NCBI RefSeq assembly: GCF_004324835.1 | Contig: NW_021163323.1 | Location: 62,001-126,000 of the forward strand | From: Dendronephthya gigantea | Taxonomy: Eukaryota; Cnidaria; Anthozoa; Malacalcyonacea; Nephtheidae | DNA: 64,000 bases | Direction: 5' to 3' | In this document: positions 10,704-22,639 of the stretch, in pieces | Layout of the letters: every line of letters starts with the position of its first letter | How positions within the stretch are numbered: the first letter of the stretch is position 1 | Position numbers and translations under genes: made by a program | The notes under the pieces: model-generated | Told to the model about the DNA's origin: nothing | Database searches by the model: none | What the model saw: only the letters and a program-made list of their open reading frames with translations

Positions 10704-10826
10704 CTGAAAATGAAATTGATTATTCAATTTTAACACTCTCCCTCTTTAGTGGGCCTCTATGAATCACCCCCCTGCAAGTGTTAAAAATGCGATGTTGGCA
10801 GGGGGGTAGTTCTTCCTAAGATTCAT

Positions 10827-10931
10827 CACTCAGCAAGTACCGTAAATGGAAGGAATCACCCCCCTGCTCATATAAAAAATGGGGCTGTTGGCAGGGGGGG
10901 TGATTGCCTTCATTTACAGTACTTGCTGGGT
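10827..10931. repeat. GC-rich foldback hairpin, unit 2
   Basis: Same hairpin. The right arm has decayed to TTGCTGGGT. Confidence 0.65.
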
Positions 10932-11146
10932 AACGGAACCACTTATGCAAAAAACTATGGAGTTGTTCTTCTGATAGGTATTCTGTGCCTACACTTTCTT
11001 TTACTTTTATTGTATTTTTATCTTTACTTGAAAGCACGTCATGAAATTACCATTTAGACCTAACCCGGGGGGTGACGAGAGTCAATGACCAAATTCATTA
11101 CTCATTCTGTTTCGAGAAATGCATTATAGTTTAAAATTTAGTTTAG

Positions 11147-11817
11147 CCGAATTCATATTAGAGGCGGGAAACTCGTCTTACAAGGTCAAGGAAAACAGGA
11201 AACTCGTCTTACAGGGGAAACTCCTCTTGGAAACTCATCTTAGACGGGAAACTCGTCTGATGTGAATCACGCCACAGACGGGTTTCTCGTCAGAATTTTC
11301 CCGCCTAACTTTCCCGTCTAAACAAACGGTTAATTTGAACGGGAATCCCTTCTGGACGAGAAACTCGTCTTAAATTCGCATTTAGACGGATAAATCAGAC
11401 GAGTTTCTGAAATATCAACACGGTCAAGGACGGAACAAGGGTAAAGCCCGCCGCACAAGAGAGCTATCGGCTGAGCTAACGACCTCGCGAGGCAGTTAAC
11501 TCAGCCTGAAAACTATCCGCACACGATAGAAACTTGCCTCTCGAGGCGAATTCCTCACGAAAAACTATCCGCACACGAGAGTAACTTGTTGAGCTAACAG
11601 CCTCGCGAGGTCTTTACCTCAGCTAGCAGCTCTCGTGTGAGGCGCTTAACTGAGAAAATAAACAAAATTATTATCGTAATATTCACGATACCCTTTTTAG
11701 CATTACCCGACCCATTACACGTGTAAATTTTACATCAATTCCAAGTCATATTAAGACGGGTTTTTACAATCAACTTTCCTGTCTAAGATGAATTTCCCGT
11801 GCCTAATATGAATTTGG
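11147..11817. mobile_element. Inverted-repeat MITE, unit 2
   Basis: Full-length copy of the unit 0 element at the same relative position. Confidence 0.65.
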
Positions 11818-11920
11818 TTGTTAATGTGAGAGAGATGATACCTTCGGCTTCTCCGCTTCCTTGAATATACAATCCATTGTTATATGGTTTGTTGTTGTTT
11901 GAATAAGAACGTGATTTTCG

Positions 11921-12349
11921 TCAGATCTTCGCAGCAAATGGTGTTATGACAGAACTGCCTGGTTTGCAAATTATGTCGACACCATTGTGTGTACGAGAAC
12001 CTCTGTATAATGATAAATTCACGTTAATTTAATTGTTTTGTAAGATTATAAGAATATTATCGATTCGCTGTGTTGTTACAAGGTTACATCTGGTCTTACC
12101 TTGGTGTTCCGAAATCACCACAACCCTGACTGTCACATTCACGGATTGAATTTCTGCCATTTGAGCTGCAAAGCTGACCAAGTTTAAAACATTCAACCGC
12201 ATTATCTAGAAAAATAAACACAGAAAAATACGATGAAGAATAACGAAGTGATACTTGAGAATTCTATGAGCAAAGATATATATCACAATATGTATTCCAG
12301 TACCTGCAAAGACTAGGAATATAACAACGATCTTAACAACTCCAAACAT
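11921..12349 (-). pseudogene. LECT2-like fragment, unit 2
   Basis: Open from the ATG to the shared stop, with consistent splice sites. One substitution in exon 2 gives GRNSIRE in place of GRNLIRE. It is one of the best-kept copies, and would make a secreted peptide of about 60 residues after signal cleavage if expressed. Confidence 0.6.
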
Positions 12350-12645
12350 CTTTGATCTGCTAAAATTTAATCTTCTAGCTTGAAATGGCTTTTCATCGAT
12401 ATAATGACCGCACTTATACAGGATGTTTAAAAAAACACAACACTTAATATTTATGAATATTTTGATACGCTATACGATCTTTTGTGATCAAAACGAAAGT
12501 GAATTTCATGAACACTTTGAAGTTGCGTTTTTCTTATTCACCACAGCTGTAGATCAATCCACAAGATATCCTGAACCATTTGTGTGTTGATGAAAACTCA
12601 TTTAGATTGGAATATTATTGCACCGCGAAAATATTCAACTTGACT

Positions 12646-13059
12646 TAAACAGAGTAAAATACTAAAGTAGGTCACATCTGGGCGCATTGCAAGCTAATGG
12701 GTTAACAAGAGACACTGACAGATAGTTTTGTTAACTTATTAACTGACAGTACTCTTCCAATGATGAGTAAAATCATCTGACATTAGACAGAGAAAAAAAC
12801 TAAAGTAGGTCACATCTGGGTGCATTGCAAGCTAATGGGTTAACAAGGGACACTGACAGATAGTTTTGTTAACTTATTAACTGACAGTATTCTTCCACTG
12901 ATGAGTAAAATCATCTGATATTAGACAGAGTAAAATACTAAAGTAGGTCACATCTGGGTGCATTGCAAGCTAATGGGTTAACAAGAGACACTGACAGATA
13001 GTTTTGTTAACTCGTAAACTGACAGTACTCTTCCACTGATGAGTAAAATCATCTGACAC
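12646..13059 (+). repeat. 138-bp minisatellite, three copies
   Basis: Units start at 12646, 12784 and 12922. The first begins TAAACAGAG. Confidence 0.9.
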
Positions 13060-13212
13060 GATTACGAAAAATCTAGGTTCATAATGCTGCACCATGCAGT
13101 TTAACCCATTCACTTAGCATACATAGCTCAGTGCGTTATACTCCAGTTCCAGTTCTCTCTCTCAGCTCGCGATATTTTTAATTTTATTTGTCGAAACTCC
13201 GCAGGAAATCAG

Positions 13213-13485
13213 TTCCAAGAATTCCTGACAGCAAATGATGCATTTTATGCAAACCCTTTATAAGGAAGAGATATTTGTCTTCATAAACTGATCATTTCGG
13301 AGAAGATTTCGAGAAAATACAAACACAGAGTTCTCCAAGAACGAACACTGTATCTATATTCAGTCTATACAGCGAGGTTTATACTACAGAGCGACAAACA
13401 ACACAGAACTTGCTTTATTATTACGACACAAAAACAATCTGGAATATATGGAAGAAAACCTTGAAGTGGTTAACAACGAGGTTAT
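13213..13485 (+). pseudogene. Relic of an eleventh Kelch-family gene
   Basis: A full type I promoter (TTCCAAGAA 13213, TATAAG 13259) and the family 5' UTR run to about 13435. The sequence then jumps to ATGGAAGAAAACCTTGAAG and GGTTAACAACGAGGTT, which matches the coiled-coil segment around residues 203-213 of the full genes. The RING, TRAF and Kelch parts are gone. It lies directly upstream of gene 3, which uses a second promoter. Confidence 0.6.
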
Positions 13486-13540
13486 CCTAACTGAACCTTG
13501 ATATCCACACCTCCTAGCGATAAGCTCTGTCTATAAACTA

Positions 13541-13800
13541 TTTGTTATGATTGATTTTTCTTGGTATAAAGTATCATTTTCTTCGAACTCATTTCCATAT
13601 AATGAAATAAGAAATTCCTAGCAACATTAACACAACCAATTGCAAGTCAGTATTTGAATAGGAGATGCTGAGCTTTTGTTAGGAGACAATAATAATAATA
13701 TAATTTTTTATACAACAAATTCCTGTCCACTAAACACTCTTTAAACACTTACGGAAGAGATATTTCTCTGCTGATCTAAACAGATAATTTTGCCGTAACG
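13541..13800 (+). promoter_or_regulatory. Type II upstream region of gene 3
   Basis: Matches the regions before genes 8 and 10 and not those of the type I genes. It has a canonical TATAAA (13565-13570) in CTTGGTATAAAGTATC, followed by the AATGAAATAAGAAATTCCTA block. The family 5' UTR resumes at about 13806. The start point is unknown. Confidence 0.4.
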
Positions 13801-13939
13801 ATTTAAGAAAATACAAATACAGACTTCTCCAAGAACGAACACTGTATCTATATTCAGTCTATACAGCGAGGTTTATACTACAGAGCGACAAACAACACAG
13901 AACTTGCTTTATTATTACGACACAAGAACGACGTGAAAT

Positions 13940-15574
13940 ATGGCTTCATATATACAAGGCTACGATGAAGAAAGGTTTGTGAACCAAATCGATCGAAATT
14001 TTCATTGTCAGATTTGCTTCAACGTCTTGAAAGAGCCGGTTATGTGTTCGAGGAACCAGCATTCTTTTTGCCGTTGTTGTATTACGAAACATCTGGAAAA
14101 TTCTCAAACATGTCCAACGTGTGCTGATGAACTGACCGTAGAGACTTTGATCGAACCACCGCGAATGGTTAAAGATTTTTTGAATGAATCAAAAATTCGT
14201 TGCGTTTACATCGACAGAGGTTGTCAAGAAGTTGTAGAATTACAGCATCTTGACCGCCATGAAGATACATGTGGACATACACCAGCCGTTTGTTCAAACC
14301 AAGGCTGTGGTTTAATTGTCAACAAGCGTGATCTTATTCACCATGAAAATGAAGTTTGTGAATTTCGAAAGTTGAAGTGTCACTCGTGCGGAGAAATTAC
14401 GAAAACTTTGGCAGAAATGGAGGAAAGAATCGCGAATATGGAGAAGAACATGGGGAAGAATAGTGTAACAATTGAAACTAAAATAACAAATTTAGAGAGA
14501 AAAATAGACAAAAATACCGCGGATTTAAAAGCAGATATAAAAGCAGATATGGAAGGAAAACACGAAGCGGTTAACAACGAAGTCAATGGATTGAAAATAG
14601 CTTTGGTCAGAGCTTTTGATGAAATGAAGGACGTTCTTATCACGATGGAGGGCAAGATAGAAGAAAATACAAGAAAAGTAAGAAATAGACCAAGTGGTGA
14701 TAAGGAAAATATAATTGTTGCTGGAGGTGGAGGAACTAACTCTGTAGAGATGTTTAACTGGCGTCAAAGAACATGGTCGCCATTACAATCAATGCCAAAG
14801 AATCGTTTTGGAGCGCCTTCATTTATTTATAACAATCATATGACTATAGCTGGGGGTAGCTGTGCTGGGTGTGGCATTGTTGATGATATCATTAGAATGA
14901 ATATTGACCCAAACCCTGATCTCTCAACACACTGGAGTGACTCTCCTGTTAAACTACCTGATAAGTTGGAAAGCCACAGCAGTGTGCTGTATAATGATCA
15001 GTTGATAGTCTCTGGAGGTCATAATAGAAATGGTTTATCTGACTTGATCAGATCAGTCCAGCTTGTTCCTCCCTATACCGTGAAGACCTTATCAAGAATG
15101 CCAGAACCAAGACAAGGTCACAGCATGGAAATATTTGATGATAATTTGTTGATAGTTGGTGGAAGAACAACTCACAGATACACAGACAACCTCAGCAGTG
15201 TCGTACTGTACGATATAAAGAAGAATGAGCTGAAACAGTTGTCACCACTGCCATATGAAGTGAGTGATATGGCAACTGTGAGATGCGGAGACAACATTGT
15301 TGTTATTGGTGGCTCTGACAAACATGGCAAGATTCTAGATACAGTTATCATTTACAATGTCAAGACAGAACAAAGTCACATGCTGCCATCAATGAGATGT
15401 AAGAGGAGGGGATGTACTGCAGTTGTTCTTGAAAAGAACATTGTAGTCCTGGGAGGATCTGGTGAGCAAGGAAAGCTAAAGTCAGTTGAAGGTTTCAACT
15501 TTGAAAGGTATTCTTGGGAAGAACTTCCAGAAATGTCTAAAGCAAAATCGTGGCACACTGCTGCTGTTGTGTGA
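13940..15574 (+). CDS. RING-TRAF-coiled coil-Kelch protein, gene 3
   Basis: 544 residues, complete. N-terminus of the FVNQIDRNF class. Residues after the six GG pairs are GGTN, SCAGCG, HNRNG, RTTHRY, S and SGEQGK. It has RFGAPSF in blade 1 where others have YGATSF. The coil is extended (DLKADIKADME). Poly(A) signal at 15827. The 3' UTR has a short tandem duplication of AGTCAGTTCTTAGAACAATA at about 15733-15785. Confidence 0.95.
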   Translation: MASYIQGYDEERFVNQIDRNFHCQICFNVLKEPVMCSRNQHSFCRCCITKHLENSQTCPTCADELTVETLIEPPRMVKDFLNESKIRCVYIDRGCQEVVELQHLDRHEDTCGHTPAVCSNQGCGLIVNKRDLIHHENEVCEFRKLKCHSCGEITKTLAEMEERIANMEKNMGKNSVTIETKITNLERKIDKNTADLKADIKADMEGKHEAVNNEVNGLKIALVRAFDEMKDVLITMEGKIEENTRKVRNRPSGDKENIIVAGGGGTNSVEMFNWRQRTWSPLQSMPKNRFGAPSFIYNNHMTIAGGSCAGCGIVDDIIRMNIDPNPDLSTHWSDSPVKLPDKLESHSSVLYNDQLIVSGGHNRNGLSDLIRSVQLVPPYTVKTLSRMPEPRQGHSMEIFDDNLLIVGGRTTHRYTDNLSSVVLYDIKKNELKQLSPLPYEVSDMATVRCGDNIVVIGGSDKHGKILDTVIIYNVKTEQSHMLPSMRCKRRGCTAVVLEKNIVVLGGSGEQGKLKSVEGFNFERYSWEELPEMSKAKSWHTAAVV

Positions 15575-15852
15575 ACAATATCTAAGGTATTAAGTGAAAA
15601 CTCCTAACATATTATGAACATATGAAATGAACTAGTTATAAGATTTTCACAAAATTATAGAAATAGATGGTAGCATTCTAAGTTGATTGTCAGACATATA
15701 CTGATTTGTATTTTTGTGATTAATTTAAATTAAGTCAGTTCTTAGAACAATAATAAATTAAGTCAGTTCTTAGAACAATAATAAATTGATGAAAATTCAT
15801 TGAGGAAGGTTTAAAATGAGACACCTAATAAAACATTTGAAATAAGCTTTCT

Positions 15853-15952
15853 GCACCCCCTCCACCTGGGTCTTTCCTACCCCCCTACCACCTAGGTTTT
15901 TCAGCCACAACCCCACCCCTCCCCACCTGGGTTCCTCTGCCCCGGTCCCCCA
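15853..15952. repeat. CT-rich VNTR, 3' flank of gene 3
   Basis: Three to four imperfect CACCTGGG or CACCTAGG units in C-rich sequence. Confidence 0.55.
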
Positions 15953-16190
15953 GACCAACAATCCGAACTGAGCCTCTGCCTCAAGAAAGAGCTCAGTTAC
16001 CTATTTTAAATATCAGCCTGTCTGTAAATGATGTCTGTGTCTGTCAGACTGCCACAGACCAAGTCATATTGTAAAATTTAACAATTAACAAGATTTGAAA
16101 AGATAGTTTTACCCTTTATTAAAACAAAACCCTGATTAACTAATATAAATTGGTTTGTCAACTAAAATAAAATTCTTGTTTCAAGTTTGC

Positions 16191-16453
16191 TCACAGATTG
16201 TTTTGTAATTTCACGTTTTCCATCGCATCCTTGAAGGCTTTTAGTACAAGATTTACATTATCTTTTGTACTGTTCAACCCCATCAGACCAACACGCCATA
16301 TCTGAAAAATTTCATGACAAAAAGTACGGTTTTTCACAGGGAAAAAAATTTACGATTATGGAGGGAATATCTGCGAATATGGAGAAGAAAATTGTGAATA
16401 TGGATACCTTTCCAGCAGATCTTCCAAGACAACCTGAAATATCCATTTTATAT
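16191..16453 (-). pseudogene. AGXT-like last two exons, unit 3
   Basis: Exons 16408-16453 and 16191-16301. The penultimate exon reads GCLGRSAGK in place of GGLGRSAGK. Splice sites are kept. Confidence 0.65.
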
Positions 16454-16579
16454 CTGAAAATTAAATCAATTACTCCATTTTAACACTCTCCCTCTTTTAT
16501 ACTGGTTCCCTATGAATCACCCCCCTGCAAGTAATAAAAATTGTCGTGTTGCTAGGGGGGTAATCTTCCCAAAATTGAG

Positions 16580-16680
16580 CACTCAGTAAGTACCATTAAT
16601 GGAAGAAATCAGACCCCCTGTTCATATTAAAAATGGGGCAGTTCGCAGGGGGGTGATTTCCTTCATATACCGGTACTTAC
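16580..16680. repeat. GC-rich foldback hairpin, unit 3, degraded
   Basis: The left arm (CACTCAGTAAGTACC) and the C-run/G-run remain, but the right arm is cut off after GGTACTTAC. Confidence 0.55.
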
Positions 16681-16779
16681 ACTTTCTTTTATTTTTATTG
16701 TATTTTTATCTTTACTTGAAAGCACGACATAAAATTACCATTTAGACCTAACGCGGGGGGTGAAGGAAGTATAATCATC

Positions 16780-17668
16780 AAATTCATTTATAATGGTAGT
16801 ATAGACCAATTGCGAAACTTAGTAACCCGAAACTTACTAACCCGAAACTTAGTAATGGAAACGAGGCTTATTATGCAAAAACCAAAGAACCTTTGTTTCC
16901 TTTGCCAAAAATTTTCAACGTGATTCGCCGAGTGTTTGAGCAGTTTTATGGTAGTTTTCTGAATTTTCTATGTATTTGTTTACCTTAATTACAAAAATCA
17001 ATATCACAGTTAGTCGAATACCAGATTTTATTTTGATTTGGCGTCTTTTCGCGGAGTTTTCCCGTTTTTTTCCTGGTCTACGCAATTGAGAAAAACATGG
17101 AAAAGGTCACAGCAAATTCAGGTAAGTCAACGTTTCTTCCAAATTATAATTTCACCAAGTTTTTGCACCTATAATAACAATTACAATTAAATTGACTTTT
17201 GCAAAATACAATGACATTTTCGTGCAAATAAAACCAAATACGGTAGAAATAACTACAAAACCGTGCTCTAATTTACCAATACAACAACTATTATTACAAA
17301 TAGTCTTTTGGGTTTACGATTAAACCATTCTTATAAAGTTGTAAATGCAAATGCTGTGTTATTCCTGAGTAAGCAACTTCCTGCGATTTTCCTAACACTG
17401 AGCCTTCATCAGCGAACCCTGAAGACTTCGAAGGCGTGAAATAAAATATCTTTGCACTAAAACCTATAAAAAATGAATGAAGTGAATTACTCTAGTGCAA
17501 TACACGGGTCTACGAGGTTGTCCTCAAGTCATGCAACAATAAACCTTCCATATTTCATTTTAATATTTATAGTTTTATTGTGGAAGATAATGAAAGCGAA
17601 AGAGAGAAATTGTGTACAAGTGAAATAGTCTGATTGTCTTTTAAATTGCCGTGGAAAACTCGTTTTCT
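16780..17668. other. Inserted segment specific to the unit after gene 3
   Basis: It interrupts the unit between the ATTTAGACC block and GAGAAATGCATTATAG. The left part has short repeats of CCCGAAACTTAGTAA and the exon-like ATGGAAAAGGTCACAGCAAA (17097) that runs into AG/GTAAGT at 17122. The right part, from about 17172, matches 42427-42930 after gene 7. I find no transposon ends and no protein I recognise. Confidence 0.5.
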
Positions 17669-17704
17669 TTCGAGAAATGCATTATAGTTTAAAATTTAGT
17701 TTAG

Positions 17705-18385
17705 CCGAATTCATATTAGAGGCGGGAAACTCGTCTTACAAGGTCAAGGAAAACAGGAAACTCGTCTTACAGGGGAAACTCCTCTTCGAAACTCATCTTA
17801 GCCGGGAAACTCGTCTGATGTGAATCAGGCCACAGACGGGTTTCTCGTCAGAATTTTCCCGCCTAACTTTCCCGTCTAAACAAACGGTTAATTTGAACGG
17901 GAATCCCTTCTGGACGAGAAACTCGTTTTAAATTCGCATTTAGAGTTTTAGACGGATAAATCAGACGAGTTTCTGAAATATCAACACGGTCAAGGACGGA
18001 ACAAGGGTAAAGCCCGCCGCACAAGAGAGCTATCAGCTGAACAAACGACCTCGCGAGGCAGTTAACTCAGCCTGAAAACTATCCGCACACGATAGAAACT
18101 TGCCTCTCGAGGCGAATTCCTCACGAAAAACTATCCGCACACGAGAGTAACTTGCTGAGCTAACAACCTCGCGAGGTCTTTACCTCAGCTACCAGCTCTC
18201 GTGTGAGGCGCGCTTAACTGAGAAAATAAACAAAATTATTATCGTAATAATCACGATACCCTTTTTAGCATTACCCGACCCATCACACGTGTAAATTTTA
18301 TATCCATTCCAAGTCATATCAAGACGGGTTTTTACAATCAACTTTCCTGTCTAAGATGAATTTCCCGTGCCTAATATGAATTTGG
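17705..18385. mobile_element. Inverted-repeat MITE, unit 3
   Basis: Full-length copy, about 10 bp longer than its relatives because TTTAGAG is repeated near 17941. Confidence 0.65.
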
Positions 18386-18488
18386 TTATTAATGTGAGAG
18401 AGATGATACCTTCGGCTTCCCCGCTTCCTTGAATATACAATCCATTGTTATATGGTTTGTTGTTGTTTGAATAAGAACGTGATTTTCG

Positions 18489-18917
18489 TCAGATCTTCGC
18501 AGCAAATGGTGTCATGACAGAACTCCCTGGTTTGCAAATTATGTCGACACCATTGTGTGTACGAGAACCTCTGTATAATGATAAATTCACTTTAATTTAA
18601 TTGTTTTGTAAGATTATAAGAACATTATTTATTCGCTGTGTTGTTACAAGGTTACATCTGGTCTTACCTTGGTGTTCCGAAATCACCACAACCCTGACTG
18701 TCACATTCACGGATTAAATTTCTACCATTTGAGCTGAAAAGCTGACCAAGTTTAAAACATTCAACCGCATTATCTAGAAAAATAAATCCAGAAAAATACG
18801 ATGAAAAATAACGAAGTGATACTTGAGAATTCTATGAACAAGGATATATATCACAATATGTATTCCAGTACCTGCAAAGACTAGGAATATAACAACGATC
18901 TTAACAACTCCAAACAT
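18489..18917 (-). pseudogene. LECT2-like fragment, unit 3
   Basis: Same exons. One conserved cysteine of exon 2 is replaced (QLFSSNG in place of QLCSSNG). The shared stop is present. Confidence 0.6.
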
Positions 18918-19212
18918 CTTTGATCTGCTAAAATTTAATCTTCTAGCTTGAAATGGCTTTTCATCGACATAATGACCGCACTTATACAGGATGTTTAAAA
19001 AACGCAACACTTAATATTTATGAATATTTTGATACGCTATACGATCTTTTGTGATCAAAACGAAAGTGAATTTCATAAACAGTTTGAAGTTGCGTTTTTC
19101 TTATTCACCTCAGCTGTAGATCAATCCACAAGATATCCTGAACCATTTGTGTGTTGATGAAAACTCATTTAGATTGGAATATTATTGCACCGGGAAAATA
19201 TTCAACTTGACT

Positions 19213-19625
19213 TAGACAGAGTAAAATACTAAAGTAGGTCACATCTGGGTGCATTGCAAGCTAATGGGTTAACAAGAGACACTGACAGATAGTTTTGTTA
19301 ACTTATTAACTGACAGTGTTCTTCCACTGATGAGTAAAATCATCTGACATTAGACAGAGTAAAATGCTAAATTAGGTCACATCTGGGTGCATTGCAAGCT
19401 AATGGGTTAACAAGAGACACTGACAGATAGTTTTGTTAACTTATTAACTGACAGTGTTCTTCCACTGATGAGTAAAATCATCTGACATTAGACAGAGTAA
19501 AATACTAAAGTAGGTCACATTTGCTTGCATTGCAAGCTAATGGTTAACAAGAGACACTGACAAATAGTTTTGTTAACTTATTAACTGACAGTACTCTTCC
19601 ACTGATGAGTAAAATCATCTGACAC
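19213..19625 (+). repeat. 138-bp minisatellite, three copies
   Basis: Units start at 19213, 19351 and 19489. The last is the most diverged (TTTGCTTGCATTGC). Confidence 0.9.
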
Positions 19626-19774
19626 GATTAGGAAAAATCTAGGTTCATAATGCTGGACCATGCAGTTTGACCCATTCACTTGGCATACATAGCTCAGTGC
19701 GTTATACTCCAGTCCCAGGTCTCTCTCTCAGCTCGCGATATTTTTAAATTTATTTGTGGAAACACCGCAGCAAA

Positions 19775-19826
19775 TTCCAGGAATTCCTGACAGCAAATGA
19801 TGCATTTTATGCAAACACTTTATAAG
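19775..19826 (+). promoter_or_regulatory. Type I core promoter of gene 4
   Basis: TTCCAGGAA (19775-19783), ATGCAAACA and TATAAG (19821-19826), unchanged from gene 1. Confidence 0.5.
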
Positions 19827-20007
19827 GAAGAGATATTTGTCTTCATAAACTGATCATTTTGGAGAAGATTTCGAGAAAATACAAACACAGACATCTTCAT
19901 GAACAAACATTGTATCTATATTCAGTCTATACAGCGAGGTTTATACTACAGAGCGACAAACAACACAGAACTTGCTTTATTATTACGACACAAGAACGAC
20001 GTGAAAT

Positions 20008-21633
20008 ATGGCTTCATATATACAAGGCTACGATGAAGAAAGGTTTGTGGACAAAATCAATCAAAATTTTCATTGTCAGATTTGCTTCAACGTCTTGAAA
20101 GAGCCGGTTATGTGTTCGAGAAACCAGCATTCTTTTTGCCGTTGTTGTATTACGAAACATCTGGAAAATTCTCAAACATGCCCAACGTGTGCTGATGAAC
20201 TGACCGTAGAGACTTTGGCCGAAGCACCGCGAATGGTAAAAGATTTCCTGAATGAATCAAAAATTCGTTGCGTTTACATCGACAGAGGTTGTCAAGAAGT
20301 TGTAGAATTACAGCATCTTGACCGCCATGAAGATACATGTGGATATACACCAACCGTTTGTACAAACCAAGGCTGTGGTTTAATTGTCAACAAGCGTGAT
20401 CTTATTCACCATGAAAGTGAAGTCTGTGAATTCTGAAAGTTGAAGTGTCACTCGTGCGGAGAAATAACGAAAACTTTAGCAGATATGGAGGAAAGAATGG
20501 CGAATATCGAGAAGAATATCGAGAAGAATAATACAACAGTTGAAATTAAAATAAGAAATTTAGACAGAAAAATAGACAAAAACACGGCAGATATAAAAGC
20601 AGATATGGAAGGAAAACACGAAGCGGTTAACAACGAAGTCAGAGGATTGAAAACAGCTTTGGTCAGAGCTTTTGATGAAATGAAGGACGTTCTTATCACG
20701 ATGGAGGCCAAGAAAAAAGAAAACATAGCAAAGGTAATAAATAGACCAAGTGGTGATAAGGAAAATATAATTGTTGCTGGAGGTATAGGAATTAACTCTG
20801 TAGAGATGTTTAACTGGCGTCAAAGAACATGGTCGCCATTACAATCAATGCCAGAGGGTCGTTATGCAGCGACTTCATTTATTTATAACAATCATATGAC
20901 TATAGCTGGGGGTAGCTGTCGTGGTTTTTCTGGCATTGTTGATGATATGATTAGAATGAATATTGACCCAAACCCTGATCTCTCAACACACTGGAGTGAC
21001 TGTCCTGTTAAACTACCTGATAAGTTGAATAACCACAGGAGTGTGCTGTATAATGATCAGTTGATAGTCTCTGGAGGTGATAATGAAAATGGTTCATCTG
21101 ACTTGATCAGTTCAGTCCAGCTTGTTCCTCCCTATACTGTGAAGACCTTATCAAGAATGCCAGAACCAAGAAAATATTACAGCATGGAAATATTTGATGA
21201 TAATTTGTTGATACTTGGTGGAAGAACAACTCACAGCCACAAAGATAACCTCAGCAGTGTCGTACTGTACGATATAAAGAAGAATGAGCTGAAACAGTTG
21301 TCACCACTGCCGTATGAAGTGAGTCACATGGCAACTGTGAGATGGGGAGACAACATCGTTGTTATTGGTGGTGCTGACAAACATGGCCAGTTCTTAAATA
21401 CAGTTATCATTTACAATTTCAAGACAGAACAAAGTCACATGCTGCCATTAATGATATGTAAGAGAAGTGCATGTACCGCAGTTGTTATTGAAAACAACAT
21501 TGTAGTCCTGGGAGGGTGTGGTGAGCAAGGAGAGCTGAAGTCAGTTCAAGGTTTCAACTTTGAAAGGTATTCTTGGGAAGAACTTCCAGAAATGTCTAAA
21601 GCACGATACTGGCACACTGCTGTTGTTGTGTGA
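20008..21633 (+). pseudogene. RING-TRAF-coiled coil-Kelch gene 4, one in-frame stop
   Basis: The frame is open throughout except for TGA at 20434-20436, where the other copies have CGA (Arg143, in CEFRKLKCHSC). Upstream would give a 142-residue RING-TRAF protein; downstream is an intact 397-residue coil-Kelch frame. Residues after the GG pairs are IGIN, SCRGFSG, DNENG, RTTHSH, A and CGEQGE. The HSM core of blade 4 reads KYYSM. The 3' flank lacks the AATAAA seen in other copies. A lone C-to-T change suggests recent loss, an allele, or a sequencing error. Confidence 0.85.
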
Positions 21634-22070
21634 ACAATATGTAAGGTATTAAGTGAAAACTCCTAACATATTATGAACAATTGAAATGAACTATAAGATT
21701 TTCACAAAGTTATAGAAATAGATTGTAGCATTCTAAGTTGATTGTCAGACATATACTGATTTGTATTTTTGTGATTAAATTTAAATTGAGTCAGTTCTTG
21801 GAATTATATATTAAAGAACAATAGCAAATCTTTAAAATAGATATTTTCATTGAGGAAGGTTTAAAATGAAACTTCAAACAAAACAGTTCAACCTGGTTGG
21901 ATCAGAGTTATTAGTTTCTATTAACTGTGGTTTGGATTAAAAAATTCAACTTTCCCAGAAGGATAAATAATTCTGAGAGACATAAAATGAAAGGGTAAAC
22001 TTACGATGTTTCAGAGCATTTGATGCAGGGAATATTTCTGATGTTAGATTTCAACATTGATAACGGTGCC

Positions 22071-22190
22071 TACGACCTACTTTAGTATTTTACTCTGTCT
22101 AATGCCAGATGATTTTAATCATCAGTGGAAGAGTCAGTGTCTCTTGTTAGCCTATTAGCTTGCAATGCACCCAGATGTGGCCCACTATTG
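22071..22190 (-). repeat. 138-bp minisatellite, inverted, partial copy in parkin intron 4
   Basis: Reverse complement of the array upstream of the Kelch genes (CTACTTTAGTATTTTACTCTG), with an internal loss. It abuts the truncated exon 5 of copy A. Confidence 0.85.
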
Positions 22191-22639
22191 TATTTTAGGT
22201 CTGATAGGTGAATAACTTACAGCTGTTTTTCCCTGACAGTTTGTATTGGATTCACATTGTCCCTGCATGTGGCCTTTCGTCAATACATCATCCCAACCAT
22301 TTGGACCCTTGCAAGAAACCATAAATATTGTGTAAACAAGATGTTTGTAGACATTCAAAAACTTTCACAGCAAGCTTGTAAACAAGTTGTAACAATGTCA
22401 ACATTTTATAAAGTCTAAATATAAATCTGCTGGAGATTTTTTACAAATTGTTTATAAGGAAACAGTAAATACCTGTGATAGAACAAAGCTTCCTTCCTTG
22501 CAATTTGAACATCGACATCGCAATTTTCCTTGTGTTAGTTTCTTGCAAGTTTTACAATAAACAAAGAAGAAACTTTGCTTGCCTGAGATGAGAGAGTATG
22601 AAAAATATTGATTATTAAACGAACCCTGGTGTTAGAAAG

